A DNA stretch of 64,000 nt from HKCCE3408 sp038530555 (GCA_038530555.1 JBCBCN010000005.1:208580-272579), one strand, 5' to 3'. Counted from the stretch's first letter, positions 33,165 to 41,395 are shown. Notes: a model not told the origin generated them from the sequence alone. A program made the numbers and translations.

Positions 33165-33727
33165 TGGCGGGGGTGAGCCACTATGAGCTGCCGCTACCGC
33201 GTTTTGAGATGCCGGTGAAACTCGCTGTGGTGATCTCGCCCTATTACAAAGAGATCGCCGATCAGCTTTTGGCGGGCGCGAAGGGTGTGATCGCCGAGGT
33301 GTCCGGCACGGCCGAGGTCATCGAAGTTCCCGGCGCTTTAGAGATCCCGACGGCGATCCGCATCGCCTACCGCCAGGGCCATTTCGACGGCTTTGTAGCC
33401 CTTGGCTGTGTGATCCGGGGCGAGACGACGCATTATGAGACGGTCTGCAATGACAGTAGCCGGGCGATCACGCTGTTGGGCCTGGAAGGGGCGTGTATTG
33501 GCAACGGGATCCTGACCGTGGAAAATGTCGCCCAGGCCCAGGCGCGTGCGGATGCGCGCGGCCAGAATAAGGGCGGCGGTGCGGCTGCGGCGGCGCTCCA
33601 CCTGGTGGCTCTGACGCGCCGGTTCGGCACGCCGAGCAAGGGCGTGGGTTTCAAGCCGAAGGGACAGGGTGGTCCGGACGGGTCGGGTGTCATCGAGATC
33701 GCGCAAAGCGGGACAGCCCCTCAATGA
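33164..33727 (+). CDS. ribH: 6,7-dimethyl-8-ribityllumazine synthase
   Basis: 187 residues. The lumazine synthase signature includes VPGALEIPTAIRIA, the catalytic segment GCVIRGETTHYETVCNDSSR with its His, and GNGILTVENVAQAQARAD. It condenses the ribityl pyrimidine with dihydroxybutanone phosphate. The C-terminus has an extra Gly-rich tail (VGFKPKGQGGPDGSG) beyond the usual 155 residues. Start and stop overlap both neighbours by one to four bases, so ribB-ribH-nusB form a tight operon. Confidence 0.96.
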   Translation: MAGVSHYELPLPRFEMPVKLAVVISPYYKEIADQLLAGAKGVIAEVSGTAEVIEVPGALEIPTAIRIAYRQGHFDGFVALGCVIRGETTHYETVCNDSSRAITLLGLEGACIGNGILTVENVAQAQARADARGQNKGGGAAAAALHLVALTRRFGTPSKGVGFKPKGQGGPDGSGVIEIAQSGTAPQ

Positions 33728-34197
33728 GCCGCCGCGACGAAGAACGCCGGATGCGCAGCGCCTCGCGCCTTTATGCGGTGCAGGCGCTTTATCAGATGGA
33801 GGCGGCGGGCCTGCCGCTGGATCGGGTCCGGCAGGAGTTTGAAAGCCATCGTTTTGGCCAAGAAGTGGCCGGCGAAGAGCTGTCGGAGGGGGATGTTGAG
33901 CTTTTCCGGGCACTGCTTGAGGGCGCGTTGGAGCACCAAGCCAAGATTGACCAGATGACCGATCGTGCGCTGAAGGCAAGTTGGCCCATCGACCGGATCG
34001 ACCCAGTTTTACGCGCGCTGTTCCGGGCGAGTGGCGCGGAGCTGACCCATGCGCAGACGCCGCCGAAAGTGGTGATCAGCGAGTTTGTGGAGGTCGCGCG
34101 CGCTTTCTTTCCCGATAGCCGGGAAGTGGGTTTTGTGAACGCAGTGCTCGATCACATGGCGCGTGAGGCCCAGCCCGCGGCATTTGCTGAGCGCTGA
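33724..34197 (+). CDS. nusB: transcription antitermination factor NusB
   Basis: 157 residues. The N-terminus (ASRLYAVQALYQMEAAGLPL) and C-terminus (VVISEFVEVARAFFPDSREV then FVNAVLDHMA) match NusB. It binds boxA RNA with NusE in rRNA antitermination. Overlaps the ribH stop by ATGA. The ribH-nusB pairing is very common in bacteria. Confidence 0.96.
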   Translation: MSRRDEERRMRSASRLYAVQALYQMEAAGLPLDRVRQEFESHRFGQEVAGEELSEGDVELFRALLEGALEHQAKIDQMTDRALKASWPIDRIDPVLRALFRASGAELTHAQTPPKVVISEFVEVARAFFPDSREVGFVNAVLDHMAREAQPAAFAER

Positions 34198-34258
34198 GGG
34201 CGTCCCTCAAGGGAAAAGTGGCGGAACCACACCAACCGTCGGGCGTGAATTCCCGAGG

Positions 34259-34274
34259 ACCTGTATATACAGGT
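34259..34274. promoter_or_regulatory. perfect 16-base palindrome
   Basis: ACCTGTATATACAGGT is fully self-complementary and lies in the 274-base gap between nusB and mmcB. It resembles an enterobacterial LexA half-site pair but with four instead of eight central bases, so it is not that. It may bind another dimeric regulator. The true SOS box of mmcB is downstream at 34446. Confidence 0.4.
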
Positions 34275-34445
34275 GGGCACCAGGTAACCGGGCCAGGGCC
34301 CGGACAGAGCCAGCTCCCTCGGAGTTGCTTAAGGCCACCGGAATTTTGCCAATGACGCGGAGGGTAGAACCGCCAATCCACGAGATAAGCCGCGTTCCAT
34401 GCCGGGGCAAGGGCGTGTGGCTCAGGGCTCGGGGCGATTGATCTT

Positions 34446-34460
34446 GTTCGCGCAATGTTC
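34446..34460 (+). promoter_or_regulatory. LexA (SOS) box upstream of mmcB
   Basis: GTTC at 34446-34449, seven bases, and GTTC at 34457-34460 make the alphaproteobacterial LexA operator GTTC-N7-GTTC exactly. It ends 11 bases before the mmcB start, where bound LexA would block transcription or translation initiation. mmcB belongs to the SOS regulon in Caulobacter, which supports the call. Confidence 0.8.
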
Positions 34461-34471
34461 CAAGATGCACC

Positions 34472-34924
34472 ATGCTTGAGCCCGTGGAACTTTCCGATCC
34501 CATAGCCCAACCGGGGCAGCTTTTGGCACGGGGTGTCGCGCGCCATTTGGCCGAGCTAGGCTTTGCCAGCGTCCTAGAATTTGTGCCCGAGCGCGGCAAA
34601 CGGCTGGATGTGCTGGCCTTGGGTCCCAAGGGCGAGATTTGGATCGTGGAATGCAAATCGAGCCGCGCGGATTTCACCTCGGATCACAAATGGCAGGGCT
34701 ATCTAGAATGGGGCGACCGGTTTTTCTGGGCCGTGGATGAGGCCTTCCCGTCCGAACTTTTGCCCCTAGAGACCGGGTTGATCCTGGCCGATGCCTATGG
34801 CGCCGAGATCGTGCGTGACGCGCCGGAACGTCGCCTGGCCGCCGCGCGCCGCAAGGCAATGACGCTGAAGATTGCGCGCATCGCGGCCGAGCGGCTGCGC
34901 CTGACCCACGATCCGGCGCTTTAG
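34472..34924 (+). CDS. mmcB: MmcB family DNA repair protein
   Basis: 150 residues. PD-(D/E)xK-type core: FVPERGKRLDVLALGPKGEI followed by IVECKSSRADFTSDHKWQGY and LEWGDRFFWAVDEAFP. This is the MmcB family, named for mitomycin C resistance, and part of the SOS response in Caulobacter. The predicted nuclease triad (D, E-x-K) is intact. The LexA box just upstream supports SOS control. It converges with the DUF6324 gene with a 4-base gap. Confidence 0.88.
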   Translation: MLEPVELSDPIAQPGQLLARGVARHLAELGFASVLEFVPERGKRLDVLALGPKGEIWIVECKSSRADFTSDHKWQGYLEWGDRFFWAVDEAFPSELLPLETGLILADAYGAEIVRDAPERRLAAARRKAMTLKIARIAAERLRLTHDPAL

Positions 34925-34928
34925 AGGC

Positions 34929-35123
34929 CTAGCGTTTTTTGGCCATGGCGCGGGCGGCCTTGGCGGCGGCTTGGATCTCTTGCGCGATCTCTTCCGCCTC
35001 CTCAGGCTCAAAGTCGAGGGGCAGGTCGATGCCGTTGCCGAAAAGATAGAGCCGGACCATGCCCATATTGGTCGGCCCGATCTGCAGATCGGCGGCGTTG
35101 TCGTGTTCGCTGTTGATGCCCAT
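34929..35123 (-). CDS. DUF6324 family small protein
   Basis: 64 residues starting MGINSEHDNAADLQIGPTNM, with an acidic LPLDFEPEEAEEIAQEIQAA segment and an Ala/Lys-rich helical end. I recognise the MGINSE...LQIGPT start as a small Rhodobacteraceae family labelled DUF6324; the name is from memory. The function is unknown. The frame is open 55 codons upstream, but the conserved start is preferred. Confidence 0.75.
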   Translation of the reverse strand: MGINSEHDNAADLQIGPTNMGMVRLYLFGNGIDLPLDFEPEEAEEIAQEIQAAAKAARAMAKKR

Positions 35124-35339
35124 CGGCCTTTTCCTTTTGCCAGGCTGAGCGGCGGGCCTACCGTGCGGGGCGCGACCTGGCAAGTTTCGCCGTGCCCGGT
35201 GCTGCTCCAAAAGATCGCAATGGCTCCTGCCGCAGCCCTCAGGGCGCTTGCGGCATTTTTTTCGACCGATGTCCTTTTGCTGTGCCATGGTTCGTCATGT
35301 CGATGAAAGCGGTGATGCTTTCGACAACTGGAGACGAAG

Positions 35340-35684
35340 ATGCGTTATACTTTTTTGACTTATTCGCGGCCCGAAGACTTTGCGAATGTGCCGCCTGAGG
35401 AGCTTGGTCAATTGAAGGGTCTGTTCGGGGCCTATATCGGGAGCTTGAAGGCGGCGGGCATCCTTGTGGCGACGGACTGGCTGCAACCGGTGAGCTCGGC
35501 GACGACGGTTTCGGAGGGTGGCAACCGCATCCAGGATGGGCCTTTCGCGGAATCCAAGGAGACCTTGGGCGGCTATATGACGGTGGACGTTCCCGATCTC
35601 GACACCGCGATTTCCTGGGCCAAGAAATGCCCCATGGCCAAATACGGTGCCGTGGAAATCCGGCCCACCGCGATGGAAGGCTAA
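35340..35684 (+). CDS. YCII/DGPF-domain protein, partner of an ECF sigma factor
   Basis: 114 residues. The DGPF motif appears as RIQDGPFAESKETLGGYMTV, with the C-terminal ferredoxin-like strand AVEIRPTAMEG. Such YCII-related proteins are encoded next to ECF42 sigma factors. Their biochemical role is not known to me. The stop TAA shares its A with the ATG of the sigma gene, so the two are translationally coupled. Confidence 0.9.
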   Translation: MRYTFLTYSRPEDFANVPPEELGQLKGLFGAYIGSLKAAGILVATDWLQPVSSATTVSEGGNRIQDGPFAESKETLGGYMTVDVPDLDTAISWAKKCPMAKYGAVEIRPTAMEG

Positions 35685-36880
35685 TGACGCCAGAGGCGCG
35701 CATGGCCGATGTCATGCGCGCGTCTTACGGGCGGCTTTTGGCGATCCTCTCGACCCGCACGGGCGATATCTTGCGGGCGGAAGACGCGCTGTCGGATGCC
35801 TTCGCCAAGGCTCTGATCCACTGGCCAGACGAGATGCCAAAGAACCCTGAGGCTTGGCTGCTGACCGTTGCGCGGAACCGCCTGATTGACATGACGCGCC
35901 GCGATGCGCGGCTGGACTTTCACGACGAGGTGCCAGAGGCGGGCGTCGCAGAGCCACCGCCCGATGATTTCCCAGAGGAACGCTTAAAGCTGATGTTTGT
36001 CTGCGCGCATCCCGCGATCGATGCCCGGATCCATACGCCCCTGATGCTCCAGACGGTGCTTGGTTTCGATGCGGAGGCCGTCGCCCGGGTGTTTCTTGTC
36101 CCCCATGCCACGATGGCCAAACGACTGGTCCGTGCGAAATGCAAGATCCGAGACGCCGGTATCGCTTTTGAGATCCCCGATCAAGACGCGCTCGGGCCGC
36201 GCGTGTCGGCTGTTCTCGAAGCGATCTATGGCGCGTTTTCGCGCGATTGGCTGGGTGCGGGCGAGCTTGCCGAAGAAGCCCTCTATCTGGCGATGCTGAT
36301 GGCCGATTTGATGCCCGAGAATGCGGAGGTTTTGGGTCTTTGTGCGCTTATCGCCTTTACCCTCTCGCGCGAAGACGCCCGAGTTCGGGACGGCAGTTTT
36401 GTACCCCTGGAAGAACAGGACCCAAAGCTATGGGATTTGGACTTGCTGCATTTGGCACGCGCTTATCTGGAGCGTGCGCAGGCTCAAGGCAGCTTTGACC
36501 GGTTCCAGCTTGAGGCCGCCATCCAGGCCGTCCATGCGGATCGCATCAGTACTGGTGTCACGAATTGGGAGGCCTTGGTTCAGCTTCACCTCGGGCTATC
36601 ACGTGTCGCGCCAACGATTGGGGCGAGTGTTGGATATGCGGCCGCATTGGGCAAATCGCTTGGTCCGACGGCAGGGCTGGAAGCGCTTACCGCAATAGAA
36701 GAGAAAACGCGGGCATCCTTCGCCCCGGCCCAAGCGACCCGAGCTTTTTTCTTGAGCGAGTTGGGCGAAACGGAGCCTGCGCTTGAGGCCTATGATCATG
36801 CGATCGCGCTAACCCAAGAAGCCGCGCTGCGGCGCTACCTGCAGAGCCAGCGCGATCTGTTGGCAAACCGGCCTGTTTAG
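35684..36880 (+). CDS. ECF sigma factor of the ECF42 type with C-terminal helical extension
   Basis: 398 residues. Sigma region 2 (RTGDILRAEDALSDAFAKAL, PEAWLLTVARNRLIDMTRR) and region 4 (LMLQTVLGFDAEAVARVFLV then MAKRLVRAKCKIRDAG) occupy the first 175 residues. About 220 further residues form the TPR-like extension found in ECF42 members (AAALGKSLGPTAGLEALTAI, AQATRAFFLSELGETEPALE). No anti-sigma gene is adjacent, which is normal for this class. ATG 35684 is chosen because it overlaps the DGPF stop; the frame is open 19 codons upstream. The inducing signal is unknown. Confidence 0.9.
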   Translation: MTPEARMADVMRASYGRLLAILSTRTGDILRAEDALSDAFAKALIHWPDEMPKNPEAWLLTVARNRLIDMTRRDARLDFHDEVPEAGVAEPPPDDFPEERLKLMFVCAHPAIDARIHTPLMLQTVLGFDAEAVARVFLVPHATMAKRLVRAKCKIRDAGIAFEIPDQDALGPRVSAVLEAIYGAFSRDWLGAGELAEEALYLAMLMADLMPENAEVLGLCALIAFTLSREDARVRDGSFVPLEEQDPKLWDLDLLHLARAYLERAQAQGSFDRFQLEAAIQAVHADRISTGVTNWEALVQLHLGLSRVAPTIGASVGYAAALGKSLGPTAGLEALTAIEEKTRASFAPAQATRAFFLSELGETEPALEAYDHAIALTQEAALRRYLQSQRDLLANRPV

Positions 36881-36950
36881 CCATTTCAGCCTGTCCGCCG
36901 TCTGACGCCGATAGAGGTTGACCCATGGCCCGCCCCTATCCGACGATGTC

Positions 36951-37337
36951 TCATTTCACCCAATGCGGCGTTGCCATTGCAAAGACGGGCTCACCCGCCA
37001 AAAGCGGTCCGACTTCCTCCATATAGGCGGCAAACCACGGCGCTTGGGAATTGGCCTCAAACGCGTCTTGAGAGGCGTAAACCTCGGTGATGTGCACTCT
37101 GTTTGGGTCCATCATATCCAAGGCAAGGATATAGCTGAGATGGTCTTCGCTTGCCGCCGCCCGGTCCCTGAGATGTGCATCCCAGAGATCGACGAGGACC
37201 TCGCGCTGCTCCGGCTGCGTGGTGATGGACAAAATCACAGCAATCTCCCCGCCAGAGAGATCCTCCGCATGTGCGGTCGAAACGCCGAGCGCTAGAATGG
37301 TGGCCAGCGCGCTTGTTTTGAGGGCGGATTTGATCAT
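36951..37337 (-). CDS. exported antibiotic-biosynthesis-monooxygenase (ABM) domain protein
   Basis: 128 residues. A signal peptide (ALKTSALATILALGVSTAHA) is followed by an ABM ferredoxin-like domain: EIAVILSITTQPEQREVLVD, LSYILALDMMDPNRVHITEV, and QAPWFAAYMEEVGPLLAGEP. ABM proteins include quinol monooxygenases, but an exported one is less usual and its substrate is unknown. ATG 37337 with AGGAG 8 bases upstream is preferred over the GTG at 37346. It converges with the sigma factor gene. Confidence 0.8.
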   Translation of the reverse strand: MIKSALKTSALATILALGVSTAHAEDLSGGEIAVILSITTQPEQREVLVDLWDAHLRDRAAASEDHLSYILALDMMDPNRVHITEVYASQDAFEANSQAPWFAAYMEEVGPLLAGEPVFAMATPHWVK

Positions 37338-37616
37338 TGCTTTCACTCCTTTGTTGATCGAAGGGACGATGCCACTTCACCTCCATGACGGGTGGGAGCG
37401 GGGCAAAAGGACAAAGCGCGCGAAATTTGTCCGCAAGTCACCTCACGGGCAAGCTTTCGCGGTTGCAGTCGACGTTCGAAGGATCATGCGGTTTGTTGAA
37501 AAGTGCGGGCCGATCAAACTGGGATGCGCGCCAAAGCCCTTTCGTATTGCGAGGTGAAAACCGCCATGCTAGCTAGCGCCACGGTTTTCGGAGACCGAGC
37601 GGTATCCGTAACCCCG

Positions 37617-37692
37617 TGCCGCCTTAGCTCAGTTGGTTAGAGCGCTGGATTGTGGATCCAGAGGTCCCCTGTTCAAGCCAGGGAGGCGGTAC
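37617..37692 (+). tRNA. tRNA-His (anticodon GTG)
   Basis: A full cloverleaf is visible. The acceptor TGCCGCC pairs with GGCGGTA, the D arm holds TTAGCTCAGTTGGTTAGAGC, the anticodon arm is CTGGA-TTGTGGA-TCCAG with anticodon GTG, and the T arm holds GTTCAAGCC. A G at 37616 can serve as the extra G-1 opposite discriminator C at 37692, the identity mark of tRNA-His. CCA is not encoded. Lower-GC, regulator-rich DNA begins directly after it. Confidence 0.95.
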
Positions 37693-37891
37693 CATGAAAT
37701 CAAAGACTTAGAGTAGAAGATTCGCCGACTAAGTGATTTTTGCCTCACTTTTGCCTCAGAAAAACATTGCACTAAGAAGCCTTCGCTACTGATTCAGTAG
37801 CATTGTCGGCGCAAAGGGCGTCGATTAGGCTTATTGCACCTAGGTTTTGTCAACCTTGGGCATCGCGATGCTCTTCAATCATGGAGAGTTC

Positions 37892-38071
37892 GTGATTAGG
37901 ATACTTTCGAAGCGTCAGGTGAAAGAGTTGGTTCTATACTCACCGCAACACATTGCCCGTCTGGAGAAGGCAGGTGAATTCCCCAAACGGGTACCGCTGG
38001 GCCCGAACCGGGTGGGCTGGGTTGAGAGTGAAGTGCTGGACTGGCTCGAAGAGCGTCTGAAGCGCCGATGA
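37892..38071 (+). CDS. AlpA-family phage/island transcriptional regulator
   Basis: About 59 residues from a GTG at 37892; ATG 37868 is an alternative. The sequence ILSKRQVKELVLYSPQHIAR followed by FPKRVPLGPNRVGWVESEVL and LDWLEERL is the AlpA/excisionase-like winged helix that recurs in prophages and integrative islands. AlpA proteins typically activate excision or integrase genes. It lies 200 bases after tRNA-His, but no integrase gene is seen, so it is probably a remnant of an integrated element. Confidence 0.85.
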   Translation: MIRILSKRQVKELVLYSPQHIARLEKAGEFPKRVPLGPNRVGWVESEVLDWLEERLKRR

Positions 38072-38360
38072 AGACCTAGACAACACTCCTGATCATCAGG
38101 AGCAGGGTGGCTGGGGTTGCAAACCTGGCCACCCAACTCAAACGACCAAGTGCTCAGTTGCTCATTGGAGGCACTCCTGCAGGCCTCTTCGGCTGTCGCG
38201 TTAAGGCCTCACGCAGCAAAACCACGCTGCAATGAAATGTGATCAGTTGCGCAGCACGGCTCATATCTGAACGTCACCAACCATTCCTGACCATAGCGAA
38301 CGGTTACAAGTCCGCCTTTGTGTGAAGATTGAAAGGCTCCAAATGCAAGGAGCCAATGCA

Positions 38361-38753
38361 ATGACCGTTCACCCGCACTCATCATCGCGCGCATACTTCC
38401 TCTACTGCGTCGGCCAGGAATTGGTCACTATAAACGCGTTCAAAGCCGCGATGGCTGCGGCCCAGGTGCCGGCCAAGCCCTTGCTCGGCCGCTACAAAGG
38501 CAGGTCTGAGCAATCGTTCATTTCACGTATGGACGACTTTGAGGTCATCCGGCCCTGGCTCAACGCGGAAGAGAGTTTCTTGCATATCCACAGTTTTGAT
38601 GCTCGCGACCGGCCAAAAGCCACGCTGTGCTTCTTGAGCGATGGTAGCGAGGAGTATCTGGGTCGCTTGGTCCCCGTCGTGCGAGCGACTGCCATGCAGC
38701 AGGAAGCGTTCACGTATGACCCGACCTACGGGCAGTACTTCATTTGTGAATAG
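38361..38753 (+). CDS. hypothetical protein of the post-tRNA accessory region
   Basis: 130 residues from ATG 38361, which has AAGGAG at 38347-38352 in front; a GTG at 38322 would add 13 residues. Composition is that of a folded globular protein (SFISRMDDFEVIRPWLNAEE, FLHIHSFDARDRPKATLCFL). No signal peptide or membrane helix. I do not recognise a family. It stands between the AlpA-type gene and the DUF6602 gene, all in one direction. Confidence 0.6.
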   Translation: MTVHPHSSSRAYFLYCVGQELVTINAFKAAMAAAQVPAKPLLGRYKGRSEQSFISRMDDFEVIRPWLNAEESFLHIHSFDARDRPKATLCFLSDGSEEYLGRLVPVVRATAMQQEAFTYDPTYGQYFICE

Positions 38754-38780
38754 AGCCTCAAGGCGATCTCCGCGTGTCGT

Positions 38781-38868
38781 AGCGAACGGCCCATTCCAGA
38801 CACTCAGCGCATCCCCGGATGCTGCAGTTGCAGCCCGCTTTGCGGACATTCGCCATTGGCGCAAAATC
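38781..38868 (+). repeat. dispersed intergenic repeat, copy 1
   Basis: The segment ACGGCCCATTCC, then GATGCTGCAGTTGCAGCCCG and GCGGACATTCGCC, matches the shared pattern of the copies at 39842, 41868, 57513 and 63811. In order these are a CGGCCC block, a GATGCTGC...GCAGCCC palindromic block and a GACATTCGC block, in the same strand orientation. It is noncoding here. Confidence 0.6.
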
Positions 38869-38987
38869 TCTCGGCAATCACTCTATGACTTATCGGTTCG
38901 GGCCTTCGCAATTATGGCGAAAGGGGCGCTTGCGCGAAGAATATCTTCAGGCAAGATTGGGCTTGTAATAATCAAGGGTGCCTGTGG

Positions 38988-39752
38988 ATGGGAATAAAGA
39001 AGCTGCCACGAACGCCGTACCTAAACCCCCAGTTTGGTGCGGCAGTAAAAGAGTTTGGGCTTTCCTTTCTCAAGACCCAAAATGTGCTCCACCGAGGGAA
39101 CAAAGGATCTGCTCGTGAAGGCGTACTCGGCAATTTCTTTCGTCAACAACTCCCCGGACATTACTCCGTCACCGAAGGTGAGGTTGTGGATCTACAAGGA
39201 AACTCCAGTCCACAGCTTGATCTGATGTTCTACGATTCCTTGGTAGATTTCCCTTTCCGCGCTGAGGGAGCAGATATTCTTGCAGCGGAAGCACTGTTGT
39301 CGTCTATCGAAGTGAAGTCGAAACTTACGAAGGCGGAAATAGAAAAGAGCGTGACAGCCGCTCGAAAACTGCGGAACTTAAAGCCATTCGGTCGACCATT
39401 GGCGGGCAATGCCGTAAGCTCAAAGGCCTCAAGTAAGAAGACGGCTCGTTACTTTCATTGCTTATTTGCATACGAGACAGATTTGGCGGCAAGCAACTGG
39501 CTAAAACAAGAAGCGGGTCGGTTATCATCTGCGTGTGGTTCCGATCATGTTCTTGATTTGGTGTACGTCCTAGACCGTGGACTGATACACCTTGACCACG
39601 GGATTGGGAGGCTCGAAGACAGCGACGGGGGAGCGATCACAAACTTTTACTTTTCAATACTGAACTTCATTCAACGCGAGGCCGGAAGGCGGGAAAGAAC
39701 TCCTTTCGAGCGCTACACACAACCTGCAAAGAATGCCTGGGCCAAATTCTAG
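38988..39752 (+). CDS. DUF6602 domain protein, PD-(D/E)xK nuclease-like
   Basis: 254 residues. The core pattern is nuclease-like: KGSAREGVLGNFFRQQLPGH, EGEVVDLQGNSSPQLDLMFY (an acidic residue in SPQLDLMFYD) and SSIEVKSKLTKAEIEKSVT with the E-x-K pair. I associate this arrangement with DUF6602, which occurs in defence-like and mobile regions. No catalytic role is proven. The C-terminal part (ITNFYFSILNFIQREAGRRE) is helical. GC content is clearly lower than in the first half of the window. The start lacks a strong ribosome site. Confidence 0.75.
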   Translation: MGIKKLPRTPYLNPQFGAAVKEFGLSFLKTQNVLHRGNKGSAREGVLGNFFRQQLPGHYSVTEGEVVDLQGNSSPQLDLMFYDSLVDFPFRAEGADILAAEALLSSIEVKSKLTKAEIEKSVTAARKLRNLKPFGRPLAGNAVSSKASSKKTARYFHCLFAYETDLAASNWLKQEAGRLSSACGSDHVLDLVYVLDRGLIHLDHGIGRLEDSDGGAITNFYFSILNFIQREAGRRERTPFERYTQPAKNAWAKF

Positions 39753-40149
39753 CAATCACAACAGGTTGCACGAACTGAAGCCTGGCGCGACAACGAGGCA
39801 ATAGGGATTTGACTTGCGATCTCAATCACTTGTTCGATCCTGTACGGCCCTTAGCCCACCTTGGGCACAACTTCGGGATGCTGCATTTGCGGCCCACATT
39901 CCCGCCATTCGCTTCAACCACAAAACCTGAAGTGGTTCGAACTACACATCGCGGGACAATTCCTCTTTTGCTGTGGCCGCACTAAGGTCCATGTCATTCG
40001 TTTTCGGTGCGGATCATTCGCTGTAGCCGTCGTTGAGTGTAGTCGAAAACGATGTGCAGCAGCTCAAACGCTGACGATGCGAACGGACAAGGTGTTGACG
40101 AACGCCGGTCACTTTCGACTATTCTCATCTAATTTAAGAGGAGGCCACC
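39753..40149. other. 397-base gap containing a dispersed repeat copy
   Basis: No real gene. The open frame at 39861-40178 reads through the repeat and is Cys/His-rich without family features. GAGGAGG at 40139-40145 is the ribosome site of the tyrosinase gene. Confidence 0.6.
39842..39919 (+). repeat. dispersed intergenic repeat, copy 2
   Basis: TACGGCCC, then GGGATGCTGCATTTGCGGCC and CCGCCATTCGC in the same order and orientation as copy 1. The TGCTGC/GCGGCC core is partly palindromic. Confidence 0.6.
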
Positions 40150-40932
40150 ATGGCGATAGTACGGGAAAGCAATGTTGAATTTGGGCGTTGGTCAGATTTT
40201 AGAGCCGCTGTGAGGCAGATGATTGACGAAGGCACTTACGAACGTCTCGTTAGAATTCACGCGGACCAGGTTCAGGATCCTGACGGGCTCGTGCGCTCAA
40301 GGCATAGAATGCATGGCGCCATGTACGGGCCAATTGGTTTTCGGCGTTTTCTCCCTTGGCATAGAGCTTATCTAATCGCATTTGAGCGCGAACTTAGGAA
40401 GATCGATAACACTCTTTCTTTGCCTTATTGGGATTGGGACAATGATCAAGGTCGATTGGTAGGGGTCAGGAATTTTCTTGCTTTATCAACTGAACGGGAC
40501 CTAGGGCTTCTGCCTGGAATTGAACCTACTTCCGAAGCTGACAGACCTTGGTTTTCCAGCGATGCGCTGACAGAGCTTTTCGAAACATTCGAGGGAGACT
40601 ACTACGTTTTCTCGCGCCAATTGGAGGCTGGCCAGGGTCAACATGGTCCTGGCCACAACTGGATCGGTGGCGATATGGCAAACACCCGAATTTCACCAAG
40701 CGACATAATTTTTTGGATGCATCATGCCGCGATTGATCGTGTTTGGGAGAAATGGCAGAAAGTGAATCCTGGAGAACGGGCCTTTGTATCAGGGCGAGAA
40801 GCAAGACTTGATCCTTGGGGAAGCGAGTTCACTGTTGAAAACATCGACGACATCGGTGACCTGGGAGATGACAGCTACGAGTACGTCGATCCAGTGCGTC
40901 CCGCTCCAGAAGTCGAAGTACTTGTAGGATAG
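40150..40932 (+). CDS. tyrosinase-family copper oxidase
   Basis: 260 residues. The CuA region includes MHGAMYGPIGFRRFLPWHRA, with His near residues 37, 55 and 71. The CuB region has HGPGHN (His 165 and 169) and SDIIFWMHHAAIDRVWEKW (His 191/192). This is the type-3 copper pattern that oxidises phenols to quinones. There is no signal peptide or caddie protein, and it is shorter than streptomycete tyrosinases. A small insertion lies between the usual CuA His and the PWHR motif. GAGGAGG precedes the ATG. Base composition and place in the post-tRNA region suggest acquisition. Confidence 0.88.
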   Translation: MAIVRESNVEFGRWSDFRAAVRQMIDEGTYERLVRIHADQVQDPDGLVRSRHRMHGAMYGPIGFRRFLPWHRAYLIAFERELRKIDNTLSLPYWDWDNDQGRLVGVRNFLALSTERDLGLLPGIEPTSEADRPWFSSDALTELFETFEGDYYVFSRQLEAGQGQHGPGHNWIGGDMANTRISPSDIIFWMHHAAIDRVWEKWQKVNPGERAFVSGREARLDPWGSEFTVENIDDIGDLGDDSYEYVDPVRPAPEVEVLVG

Positions 40933-41395
40933 GCTAAATTCCTCCCCGCTGTAGCATTGTTCAGTTTGAGCTCTTCGCGCACTTCAGAGACAGCGCAGTA
41001 TTGGAACACATATCGGCTATACGGCGACGGTCACGGCCCCAGGCTGCCGTTCGTCGGTGATATGAGATGCTGAACCGCGGCACTTCCGACCGGACCTCCT
41101 TCGGTTTGATTGAGCTTGTAGCCGCCGGCTATCGCGATGGATCAACATTACCAGAAAACCTTCTACGAGGTCACCATGCGAAAGTGTAGCTTACTGGATA
41201 GCTGTTATCACGAATCCAGTATTGAGTTTGAGAAAAACCTCATCGATTCAACCTCTTTGAGGTGCCCAACGTTTCTAAGATACCTGCCTTATTCAGCATG
41301 ATCTATCTGATTTCATTGGAATTCGGCCGCGAAACTCTTTGAGTTGTACAACAGCAATGGATCATGCGGCCACATTAACGGATAGGAAGCGAGCA
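40933..41395. other. 463-base gap after tyrosinase
   Basis: No gene seen. Bases 41034-41095 (CACGGCCCC, then GGCTGCCGTTCG and GATGCTGAACC) resemble the 5' half of the dispersed intergenic repeat. The rest is AT-richer without clear structure. Confidence 0.5.

Noticed and set aside
34259..34274. Enterobacterial-type LexA box for mmcB
   Set aside because: CTGT and ACAG are separated by only four bases instead of eight, and the alphaproteobacterial box is present closer to the gene.
35627..35684. Longer start for the ECF sigma factor
   Set aside because: The extension lies in the end of the DGPF gene and gives unlikely sequence; the TAATG overlap is the normal coupled start.
39861..40178. 105-residue Cys-rich frame
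   Set aside because: It reads through a dispersed-repeat copy and overlaps the start of the tyrosinase gene.
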